A stretch of DNA of 5,212 nucleotides from Prevotellaceae bacterium (lineage in GTDB: Bacteria > Bacteroidota > Bacteroidia > Bacteroidales > UBA932): positions 1 through 5,212 of the forward strand of contig JAITQQ010000132.1 in assembly GCA_031288855.1 (NCBI GenBank). The letters run 5' to 3'. Positions 1 through 5,212 of this stretch are shown piece after piece. Each line of letters begins with the position of its first letter. Positions within the stretch are counted from its first letter, which is position 1. The position numbers were made by a program, and so were the translations under genes. The notes under the pieces are model-generated. The model was not told where the DNA came from and ran no database searches. It saw only the letters and a program-made list of their open reading frames with translations.

Positions 1-411
1 CAGTACCTCAACATGGATTTCGATTATCACATCACCGTGCTCAAGTCGCCTGTTCCTTTTAAATTCGGGCTTAACCTGAAAGGGAATCCCGACCACATGA
101 AAATCAGGCTGGCCAAAGCACTTTACAAAGATATCGGAGACCCCGTGAAAACACGCTCGCTTTATGGCGTATTATTTAATCTCCGCAACGCCATGGAACG
201 AAAAATAAAAAACGATATTGAAACCATCATCAACCGGGAGCCTGTGCGCCGCACACGCCCTGACGAAAGAACGGTGGCCAACCGTGCAACTGCGCCTATG
301 GAAGACAGCCTGCGTGTATTCTTCGTATCCGACACCACCGGCGTGCCGCCCCTTGACTCTCTCAAAGCCAGCGACCTTGTGGTGCTGCAAGACAGCATTG
401 CAGTGCAATAA
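1..411 (+). CDS. AsmA-like protein, C-terminal fragment (5' end outside window)
   Basis: The frame is open from the first base (QYLNMDF...) and stops with TAA at 409-411, so this is the last 136 residues of a longer gene. Residues about 6-40 (DFDYHITVLKSPVPFKFGLN, then KGNPDHMKIRLAKALYKD) resemble the C-terminal beta-rich region of AsmA-family proteins of Bacteroidota. Those are large envelope proteins, usually anchored in the inner membrane by one N-terminal helix, and linked to lipid transport and outer-membrane assembly. A charged stretch follows (about 60-90, many K, R and E), then a polar tail of about 50 residues that looks poorly structured. No membrane segment is visible in the fragment. 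The call rests on recognising the DYHI-VLKSP-PFK signature. The N-terminal part that would confirm it is missing, so the exact subfamily is open. The gene converges on the tRNA gene 16 nt downstream. Confidence 0.6.
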   Translation, partial: QYLNMDFDYHITVLKSPVPFKFGLNLKGNPDHMKIRLAKALYKDIGDPVKTRSLYGVLFNLRNAMERKIKNDIETIINREPVRRTRPDERTVANRATAPMEDSLRVFFVSDTTGVPPLDSLKASDLVVLQDSIAVQ

Positions 412-427
412 GGAAAAATTTGAAAAG

Positions 428-501
428 TGATCCCGGAGGGATTCGAACCCACGACCCGCAGATTAGAAATCTGCTGCTCTATCCAACTGAGCTACGAGAC
501 C
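428..501 (-). tRNA. tRNA-Arg, anticodon UCU (reads AGA)
   Basis: The minus strand folds into a full cloverleaf. The acceptor stem is GGTCTCG/CGGGATC (two G-U type pairs) with discriminator A. The D stem is GCTC/GAGC, the anticodon stem GCAGA/TCTGC with loop TTTCTAA, and the T loop is TTCGAAT. The anticodon TCT lies at 467-465. The T stem GTGGG/CCCTC carries one T-T mismatch at its second pair; the other stems are intact. CCA is not encoded: the discriminator is followed by CTTTTC, so the end must be added after transcription. The 5' end is 13 nt after the stop codon of the upstream glycosyltransferase gene on the same strand. A separate promoter at 510-542 probably drives it. T-rich sequence just downstream (427-412) may help end transcription, but there is no extra hairpin. 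Confidence 0.96.
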
Positions 502-509
502 AGAAGCGG

Positions 510-542
510 CAAAGTTAAGAAAATATCTTGAATTTCGCCAAA
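510..542 (-). promoter_or_regulatory. Putative Bacteroidota-type promoter for tRNA-Arg
   Basis: Read on the minus strand, TTTG (542-539) is followed after 21 nt by TAACTTTG (517-510). This matches the -33 TTTG and -7 TAnnTTTG boxes of the Bacteroidota primary sigma factor, with spacing in the accepted range. The TAA of the -7 box is the stop codon of the glycosyltransferase gene (517-515). A start site about 5-8 nt after the -7 box would fall at about 505-502, giving the tRNA almost no 5' leader. The match is seen directly; activity is inferred. Confidence 0.65.
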
Positions 543-1255
543 CGCCAACGCTGCAACCGATAGGCGCAAGCCACACCCAACACCCCAAAACCATATTTGA
601 TGCTTCGTTTGATGTTAATCGACGAAGCCTCGCTGAAATATTTGGTAGGACATGTTATTTCCGCAATTTCAAATCCACGATAACAAAGTTGCGCCAACAT
701 TTGGTTGTCGAACACAAAATCGTCGGAGTTGACATGGTAGTTTACGGCCTGCAGTGCGGCTTTCGAGAAAGCGCGATAACCGGTGTGGTACTCGCTCAGC
801 TTTTGGTGCATGAGGATATTTTGCGTGAGGGTAAGCAAACGGTTCGACACATATTTATAGAACGGCATACCGCCTCGCAAAGCGCCCCGCCCCAAGATAC
901 GCGAGCCAAGCACTACCTGGTACACATCATTGGCGATAAGGTAGCACATCGAAGCCAGCAGCTTGGGTGTGTACTGATAGTCGGGATGCAGCATGACTAC
1001 AATATCCGAAGAAAGTTCCAGCGCCTTGTCGTAACAACTCTTCTGGTTGCCGCCATAGCCGCGATTTACCTCATGTTTAATAATGTGTTGTATACCCAAC
1101 GCTTTTGCCGTAGCCACCGTATTATCGCTGCTGTTGTCATCCACAAGGATGACGTGATCCACAAGGTCAAACGGTATTTCGTGGTAAGTACGCTCTAAGG
1201 TACGTTCAGCGTTGTAGGCAGGAAGGACAACTGTAATAATCTTATTATTTATCAT
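515..1255 (-). CDS. Family 2 glycosyltransferase (DPM1-like GT-A fold)
   Basis: This 246-residue protein is a single GT2 catalytic domain. The N-terminal strand ITVVLPAYNAE (about 7-17) and LVDDNSSD (about 37-44) form the nucleotide-sugar binding site. NRGYGGNQK (about 64-72) is the glycine-rich loop typical of polyprenyl-phosphate sugar transferases. HPDYQY (about 90-95) sits where the DxD metal motif is expected; only the second Asp is kept. GSR (about 117-119) and EYHTGYRAF (about 156-164) match the later conserved blocks of the DPM1 group. No transmembrane helices follow the domain, so it is likely soluble or peripheral. The family moves a sugar from a nucleotide donor to a polyprenyl phosphate or glycan; donor and acceptor cannot be told here. 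The ATG start lies directly before the first strand. The gene is 16 nt after the TPR gene and is probably cotranscribed with it. There is no clear Shine-Dalgarno sequence. Confidence 0.88.
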   Translation of the reverse strand: MINNKIITVVLPAYNAERTLERTYHEIPFDLVDHVILVDDNSSDNTVATAKALGIQHIIKHEVNRGYGGNQKSCYDKALELSSDIVVMLHPDYQYTPKLLASMCYLIANDVYQVVLGSRILGRGALRGGMPFYKYVSNRLLTLTQNILMHQKLSEYHTGYRAFSKAALQAVNYHVNSDDFVFDNQMLAQLCYRGFEIAEITCPTKYFSEASSINIKRSIKYGFGVLGVACAYRLQRWRLAKFKIFS

Positions 1256-1271
1256 AGCGGAACGCCAAAAT

Positions 1272-2684
1272 TTATTTTTTATACTGTGAATAGAGTGTTT
1301 TGATATCTTCGTCTGTCATGGCTTCGGGACAGATAGCGAGAAAGTCGTTATCGTCGGAGGCATCTATAACCAACGCCTGTTCAAGCGAAGCAAGGCAGGC
1401 TTTCTTATTATTCAGGATAAAATACAAGGCGGCTTTGCGGAAATGAATAGCCGGGTCATTCGGATTGTGCGCGCACGCCCGGTCGAGCACGGCTAAAGCG
1501 CGGTGCAGGTCGGAGCCTACCAACTCCGACAGTATGAGCCACGATTCCGTATCGGAAGGGTCGAAGTGGACTGCCCTCAGGAAGGCTTGCATGGCCATAT
1601 CGTTGGCGTCAATGCGCAACAAAAGTACGCCCATGCCGTAATAATACTCCGGATTTTCGGCATCAATGTGCAAGGCCAGGGCGATGTAATCAAACGCCTT
1701 GTCATAATCCTGGCGGTCCATCAATATCAAGCCTTTTCCGTAATACGCATCGGCACATTCGGGGTCTATTTTAAGCGCCTGCGTATAGAAATCCAAGGCC
1801 ATGGCCGGATCGTTCATGTTTTCATAACACTCGGCAATGGTGCACAACACTTGTGTATTATCAGGGTCTATCGTCAAATATTCGGTGAACGTATCCACCG
1901 CATCACGAAAGCGCTCCAACTGGATAAGCACCGTGGCGCGGTTAAACAAGGCCGGTGCATTATGGTCGTCGATGGCGATGGAAAAGTCAAAAGCCTGTAT
2001 CGCTTTTTCGTAGTCTTCCTGTATGCTGTAAATATTTCCGAGATTATACCAGGCCGCTTCGTTAAACGGATTTATGGCAATACATTGTTCGTAGCACTGT
2101 GCGGCATTTTCGAGGTCATCGAGTTGTTCGTAGCAATAGGCGATATCATTCAGCACATATTCGTTCTGCGGGTCAATTTCCATGAGTTGCCGGAAACAAG
2201 CAATCGCCCGCTGATATTCTTTTGCATCGATCCAGTCGGTGGCAGCGGAAAAAAGTATTCTCAATATTTCATCTTCCCGCTCTTCCATCTGCCGGCTCTT
2301 CTCAAAGTAGGTTTCCGCTTCTTTAAATTTCTTTTGCCGGACATAAGCCCGCGCCTTCAGGAAATGAATATCGCTATCATTCACGCCCATCTGCTCTACA
2401 CGTTGCAGCAATTGCAATGCACGCACTGTGTCGCCACGAATAATCAGAATATCGGCATACCGCAATTTCAATTCGCTGGAATAAGGATACTGCGCACTGC
2501 CCCGGTCTGCCGCTGCAATGGCCTCTTTCGACTTGTTGATGCTCAAATAATGATCGATGATCATTTCAAATTCTTCTTCGTCAAAATAATCATGCGACCT
2601 CCGGTGCACTACATTCTCATACCGCTTAATCAGGTTAACGGTTTCCGCATCGGGCTCATATTCTATGAAATTATTGTTGTTCAA
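1272..2684 (-). CDS. Tetratricopeptide repeat protein, TTG start
   Basis: The 470-residue protein is built almost wholly of tandem 34-residue TPR units, about twelve from residue 43 to near the end. The clearest are the consecutive ones around 150-320, such as YEQLDDLENAAQCYEQCIAI followed by NPFNEAAWYNLGNI. TPR arrays are protein-binding scaffolds, and nothing catalytic is visible. There is no signal peptide or membrane helix, so it is likely cytoplasmic, and it is rich in acidic residues. The start is TTG at 2684-2682. An in-frame stop lies upstream at 2705-2703 with no ATG between, and the next in-frame ATG would remove about 40 residues. That N-terminal segment (IKRYENVV, then DYFDEEEFEMIIDHYL) looks like the usual opening of this Bacteroidota protein, so TTG is preferred. 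The stop codon of the DUF6913-like gene is 7 nt upstream, which suggests translational coupling. Partners are unknown. Confidence 0.9.
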   Translation of the reverse strand: MNNNNFIEYEPDAETVNLIKRYENVVHRRSHDYFDEEEFEMIIDHYLSINKSKEAIAAADRGSAQYPYSSELKLRYADILIIRGDTVRALQLLQRVEQMGVNDSDIHFLKARAYVRQKKFKEAETYFEKSRQMEEREDEILRILFSAATDWIDAKEYQRAIACFRQLMEIDPQNEYVLNDIAYCYEQLDDLENAAQCYEQCIAINPFNEAAWYNLGNIYSIQEDYEKAIQAFDFSIAIDDHNAPALFNRATVLIQLERFRDAVDTFTEYLTIDPDNTQVLCTIAECYENMNDPAMALDFYTQALKIDPECADAYYGKGLILMDRQDYDKAFDYIALALHIDAENPEYYYGMGVLLLRIDANDMAMQAFLRAVHFDPSDTESWLILSELVGSDLHRALAVLDRACAHNPNDPAIHFRKAALYFILNNKKACLASLEQALVIDASDDNDFLAICPEAMTDEDIKTLYSQYKK

Positions 2685-2691
2685 TGTCCGC

Positions 2692-3234
2692 TTAATCGTT
2701 TTTCATGTCAATAGTCAGCATGTAATGTTTCAGTTGTTCTACAAAAAGGAGATGGTCAATCTTATCTCCCGTAGAAAGCACAAAGTCATAAGGATTGCCG
2801 TTGTATGCGCTACGCCCCGCCTTCATTTTGGCTACCGAGAGGGTAACAATGTAGTTGGTGACGGGCGTATTGTCCAAATCAAAATCAATGAGAATATCAA
2901 ACGGCGTTTTAATAAATTCAAATACGTGGCCAAGCAACGGCCGCCCGTACCAATTCACATCCCGTTTGCAAAAAACATTTACCCGGGGAGAGGTTACAAA
3001 CCCCTCTGGAATTTCTTTTTCATTATAATAGCATAAGACATCCACCTTAATATTCCTCGACTTGAAATAATCCATCAGGCTGCGCACCGCTTCACCCACT
3101 CCTTTCCGGTAGGTGTATACAATGCCTATTTTTTCGGCATTGTTGAAGTTAAAAAAATACTTGTGGCGGGACAGCACGCGCAAGTGTTTTTTCAGGCTAT
3201 ATTTCAGCGCATAGCGCTTTATTGTCTTATACAT
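2692..3234 (-). CDS. DUF6913-like protein of unknown function
   Basis: A 180-residue protein. Residues 1-25 are strongly basic (K3, K6, R7, K11, K15, K16, R19, R23, K25) with no hydrophobic run, so this is not a signal peptide. An alpha/beta body follows: strand EKIGIVYTY (34-42), a helix with AVRSLMDYF (49-57), strand IKVDVLCYY (62-70), then a conserved-looking stretch with FDILIDFDLDNTPVTNYIV (112-130) and AKMKAGR (135-141). This pattern resembles the small Bacteroidota-restricted family named DUF6913, recognised from memory of its FDxLIDL...YI...L..AK.K.GR core. No catalytic motif is evident and the function is unknown. The ATG start is 10 nt after the pfp stop codon, and the TPR gene begins 7 nt after this gene's stop, so it sits inside the pfp operon. 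Its role there is not explained by glycolysis. The protein is certain to be coding; the family name is moderately sure. Confidence 0.75.
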   Translation of the reverse strand: MYKTIKRYALKYSLKKHLRVLSRHKYFFNFNNAEKIGIVYTYRKGVGEAVRSLMDYFKSRNIKVDVLCYYNEKEIPEGFVTSPRVNVFCKRDVNWYGRPLLGHVFEFIKTPFDILIDFDLDNTPVTNYIVTLSVAKMKAGRSAYNGNPYDFVLSTGDKIDHLLFVEQLKHYMLTIDMKND

Positions 3235-3244
3235 ATCAAAATGT

Positions 3245-4480
3245 TTAATCCCACTTTAATATTTTATACAAGTCGTAATCTTCGGGGTTTTTCACTATTT
3301 TTTTTGCCGCTTCGTAGTCATCCGGCGTAATGAAGTGCATCATGTTACGCAGCACCGCCTGTATGCTCTCGCTATGGATATCGACCAAGCGGGGCGGTAT
3401 TTTGCCTGTGGCCGGGTCTTGCAGGTCTTTCAGGAACAGCGGGCGAATATGCCCCTGTGCATCGACATAAACCATACATCCCGTATGTTTCGACCGGAAG
3501 AGTTTATACACGCCCAAGCCCAACGAAGTGCAGTATTGCAGGTCGTAAGCAATAGGAGTGTCGCAACGTATTTCATAGCCTATTTCCACCGGCCGGCTCT
3601 TTATTTTCAGCCCAATTTCCGACAGTTTGGCGTCAATCAATTCATTGAATAAAGTGGCCTTGCTCACCCGCCCCAACTCGGGATGCCCGTGGGCGTCATA
3701 CGTAAAATGCACGCCCGATTTTTTGATTTCCTCATCGCTTAATTCGTGGAACACGCCTTCGGAAATGATTATGGCGCCATAGTCGATACCCGATAATTTT
3801 CGTTTAATCATCGCGGAAATGGCGAGGTTTACAATTTTTTCGATAGTGATGGTGGAGCGGTCAAACATTTCGGGAATGATGATCATGGGATAATGGCACG
3901 CTGCGCCGATACCGAAGGCCAAATGGCCTGCCGAGCGCCCCATAGCCGCTACAATAAACCAGTTCCGGCTGGTGCGTGCATCCTCATAAACCACACGGCC
4001 GATAGCCGTACCGCCCTGCTTGGCCGATTCGTAGCCGAAAGTAGGCGTATTGTCCGGCAAAGGCAAATCGTTGTCGATCGTTTTCGGCACGTGAATATTG
4101 GCAATCGGATATTTTTTTTCTTCCAAATATTTCGCCACGCGGTTGGCGGTAGATGCAGTGTCATCGCCTCCCACCGTAACCAATAATTTAACGTTATTCT
4201 CCGTAAACATACTGAGGTTAAACCGCTTTTCAAAGTCTTCGGCAGTGGGTTTATAGCGGCTCATAATCAACACCGACCCGCCGCGGTTAAACATACTGTC
4301 GGCCAAACCAAAATCTATTTCCGTGATTTCGGGCGTATTGGTAAACAAACTGCTGTATCCATGATGCAGCCCGATAACCCGATAACCTTGATTTAAAAAC
4401 ACTTTAGCCACACTACCCACTACGGTATTCATTCCGGGTGCAGGGCCCCCGCCCGTCAAAATTGCAATTGCCTCTTTCAT
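3245..4480 (-). CDS. pfp: 6-phosphofructokinase, pyrophosphate-dependent type
   Basis: The 411-residue protein is full length for the PfkA-fold family. It interconverts fructose 6-phosphate and fructose 1,6-bisphosphate in glycolysis, in the cytoplasm. The N-terminal phosphate-donor loop is LTGGGPAPGMN (8-18). GGDDT (104-108) and PKTIDND (132-138) are the key sites. ATP-dependent enzymes usually have GGDGS and PGTIDND there; the extra Asp107 and Lys133 are the established marks of pyrophosphate specificity, because the Asp blocks the ATP alpha-phosphate and the Lys binds PPi. MGRSAGHLA (180-188) and PE (203-204) complete the fructose 6-phosphate site, and Asp136 in TIDND is the expected catalytic base. 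The reaction is therefore probably PPi-linked and reversible (EC 2.7.1.90). ATP use cannot be excluded without assay. It is the first gene of the minus-strand run and is divergent from the aldolase gene. The start is ATG, with an AT-rich leader and no Shine-Dalgarno sequence. Confidence 0.93.
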   Translation of the reverse strand: MKEAIAILTGGGPAPGMNTVVGSVAKVFLNQGYRVIGLHHGYSSLFTNTPEITEIDFGLADSMFNRGGSVLIMSRYKPTAEDFEKRFNLSMFTENNVKLLVTVGGDDTASTANRVAKYLEEKKYPIANIHVPKTIDNDLPLPDNTPTFGYESAKQGGTAIGRVVYEDARTSRNWFIVAAMGRSAGHLAFGIGAACHYPMIIIPEMFDRSTITIEKIVNLAISAMIKRKLSGIDYGAIIISEGVFHELSDEEIKKSGVHFTYDAHGHPELGRVSKATLFNELIDAKLSEIGLKIKSRPVEIGYEIRCDTPIAYDLQYCTSLGLGVYKLFRSKHTGCMVYVDAQGHIRPLFLKDLQDPATGKIPPRLVDIHSESIQAVLRNMMHFITPDDYEAAKKIVKNPEDYDLYKILKWD

Positions 4481-4523
4481 AAAGAATTTAATCGTTAATA
4501 ATCTGAATTTAAAAATTACGCTG

Positions 4524-4531
4524 CAAATTTA
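4524..4531 (-). promoter_or_regulatory. Candidate -7 box of the pfp operon promoter
   Basis: On the minus strand TAAATTTG (4531-4524) fits the Bacteroidota TAnnTTTG -7 consensus and lies 43 nt before the pfp ATG. A start about 6 nt further on would give a leader of about 37 nt. No -33 TTG sits at the usual distance; the nearest (4549-4547) leaves a short 15-nt spacer. The promoter is therefore weak, needs an activator, or lies elsewhere. Confidence 0.45.
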
Positions 4532-4592
4532 CGAAAAACAATGAGGCAACGCTATTTCTTTTACATTTTTTATGAACATTTAATGCCCAATG

Positions 4593-4623
4593 TTGCGTAT
4601 TTTTAAAAATACGCGTACCTTTG
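4593..4623 (+). promoter_or_regulatory. Bacteroidota-type promoter for the aldolase gene
   Basis: TTG (4593-4595) is followed after 20 nt by TACCTTTG (4616-4623), a full match to the -33/-7 pattern of the Bacteroidota primary sigma factor. A start about 6 nt downstream would leave a leader of only 17-18 nt before the ATG at 4647. That leader is AT-rich and lacks a Shine-Dalgarno sequence, as is usual in this phylum. The spacer is occupied by a 20-bp palindrome. Confidence 0.72.
4595..4614. repeat. Perfect 20-bp palindrome in the fba promoter spacer (candidate operator)
   Basis: The arms GCGTATTTTT and AAAAATACGC are exact reverse complements with no spacer, centred between 4604 and 4605. The palindrome starts on the last base of the -33 TTG and ends one base before the -7 box, so a protein bound here would cover the RNA polymerase site. 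It is not followed by a T-run in the right place for a terminator, and it lies upstream of the expected transcription start. An operator is therefore the better reading. No cognate regulator is encoded in the window. Confidence 0.55.
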
Positions 4624-4646
4624 CCTTTTTATTTATAACACACATT

Positions 4647-5212
4647 ATGATTAATTACAAAGATCTTGGCCTGGTAAATTCACAGGCGCTGTTTGCTAAA
4701 GCCATCAAAGGCGGCTATGCCGTTCCGGCGTTCAATTTTAATAACATGGAACAGATGCAAGCCATCATTATGGCTTGTGTGGAAACAAAATCACCGGTTA
4801 TTTTACAGGTATCGAGCGGAGCGCGCAAGTATGCCAATCAAACGTTATTACGCTACATGGCTCAAGGCGCTGTGGAATATGCCAAAGAGTTGGGGGTGAA
4901 CATTCCTATTGTGTTGCATCTTGATCACGGCGACACGTTTGAATTGTGCAAATCATGCATTGAATATGGGTTTTCGTCGGTGATGATTGACGGCTCGCAT
5001 CACGAGTACAACAAGAATGTGGAACTCACAGCGCAAGTGGTTGAATATGCGCACAAGCATGACGTAACGGTGGAAGGCGAACTTGGCGTGTTGGCCGGCG
5101 TGGAAGACGATGTAAAAGCCGAGCACCACACCTACACGCAGCCCGAAGAAGTGGAAGATTTCGTGAAGAAAACAGGCGTTGACTCGCTGGCTATTTCAAT
5201 CGGCACGTCGCA
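4647..5212 (+). CDS. fba: Class II fructose-bisphosphate aldolase, N-terminal part (3' end outside window)
   Basis: The frame opens with ATG at 4647 (MINYKDLGLVNSQALFAKAI) and runs without a stop to the window edge, giving 188 residues. Class II aldolases are usually about 300-360 residues, so roughly half is present. The enzyme cleaves fructose 1,6-bisphosphate to dihydroxyacetone phosphate and glyceraldehyde 3-phosphate, using a zinc ion. AVPAFNFNNMEQ (25-36) is the typical opening. HLDHG (91-95) carries the catalytic Asp93 and zinc ligand His94. IDGSHHEYNKN (114-124) is a family signature, and VEGELG (142-147) contains Glu145, the expected second metal ligand. The fragment ends in ISIGTS, just before the next conserved glycine/histidine block. 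The third zinc ligand is expected beyond the window edge. The gene is divergent from pfp, which makes its substrate, and has a strong promoter at 4593-4623. Confidence 0.95.
   Translation, partial: MINYKDLGLVNSQALFAKAIKGGYAVPAFNFNNMEQMQAIIMACVETKSPVILQVSSGARKYANQTLLRYMAQGAVEYAKELGVNIPIVLHLDHGDTFELCKSCIEYGFSSVMIDGSHHEYNKNVELTAQVVEYAHKHDVTVEGELGVLAGVEDDVKAEHHTYTQPEEVEDFVKKTGVDSLAISIGTS

Noticed and set aside
162..452. Minus-strand open frames opposite the AsmA-like gene, one extending into the tRNA
   Set aside because: They overlap a better-supported + strand frame and a tRNA, and their translations are compositionally unlike real proteins.
428..501. tRNA gene as an integration site for a mobile element
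   Set aside because: No integrase gene and no repeated copy of the tRNA 3' end occur in the window; both neighbours look like ordinary chromosomal genes.
1139..1166. Two copies of ATCCACAAGG 18 nt apart
   Set aside because: On the minus strand they encode two Leu-Val-Asp runs in LVDHVILVDD of the GT2 domain, so coding constraint explains the repeat.
689..1198. A 169-codon open frame on the + strand opposite the glycosyltransferase
   Set aside because: It is antisense to an intact GT2 domain with all main motifs, and its translation shows no family features.
1261..1285. Possible promoter before the glycosyltransferase gene (TAAATTTTG on the minus strand)
   Set aside because: It has one base too many between TA and TTTG and lies against the TPR stop codon; the short gap is better explained by cotranscription.
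1503..2714. A 403-codon open frame on the + strand opposite the TPR gene
   Set aside because: It lies wholly antisense to a clear TPR repeat protein, shows no recognisable domain, and its openness follows from the codon bias of the real gene.
4595..4614. The palindrome as a transcription terminator for pfp or fba
   Set aside because: It lies upstream of both genes' expected starts, is almost all A/T in its centre with no loop, and no gene ends into it.
4693..4899. A 68-codon + strand frame inside the aldolase gene
   Set aside because: It is an out-of-frame shadow; the aldolase frame from 4647 carries all the family motifs but has no stop within the window.

Overview
The window looks like ordinary core chromosome of a Bacteroidota species, probably from or near the Bacteroidales. 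Three things support this. Promoter-like sites match the TTG/TTTG-N(~20)-TAnnTTTG pattern of the Bacteroidota primary sigma factor. No start codon has a Shine-Dalgarno sequence, only AT-rich leaders. The gene content also fits: a pyrophosphate-type phosphofructokinase, a DUF6913-like protein, a long TPR protein, and an AsmA-like protein with the DYHIxVLKSPxPFK signature. No genus can be named from the sequence.

Layout: the + strand opens with the 3' end of an AsmA-like gene (1-411). It converges, 16 nt apart, on a minus-strand tRNA-Arg(UCU) gene (428-501). A tight minus-strand run then reads right to left: pfp (4480-3245), a DUF6913-like protein (3234-2692), a TPR protein (2684-1272), a GT2 glycosyltransferase (1255-515), and the tRNA. 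The gaps are 10, 7, 16 and 13 nt, so the four protein genes are probably one operon. The tRNA appears to have its own promoter, whose -7 box overlaps the glycosyltransferase stop codon. A 166-bp intergenic region (4481-4646) separates pfp from a divergent class II fructose-bisphosphate aldolase gene, which runs off the right edge (4647-5212+).

Function: the divergent pair encodes consecutive glycolytic steps. A phosphofructokinase with PPi-type active-site residues makes fructose 1,6-bisphosphate, and the aldolase cleaves it. The shared intergenic region holds a strong Bacteroidota promoter for the aldolase, with a perfect 20-bp palindrome inside its -33/-7 spacer (a candidate operator). It also holds a weaker -7 match for pfp. 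The other operon members (DUF6913-like, TPR, GT2) have no evident role in glycolysis.

No CRISPR array, insertion sequence, prophage, toxin-antitoxin or defence module is visible. I found no convincing undescribed multi-gene system. The points most worth a second look are the palindrome in the fba promoter, the tRNA promoter built into a stop codon, and the unexplained DUF6913/TPR/GT2 passengers behind pfp.
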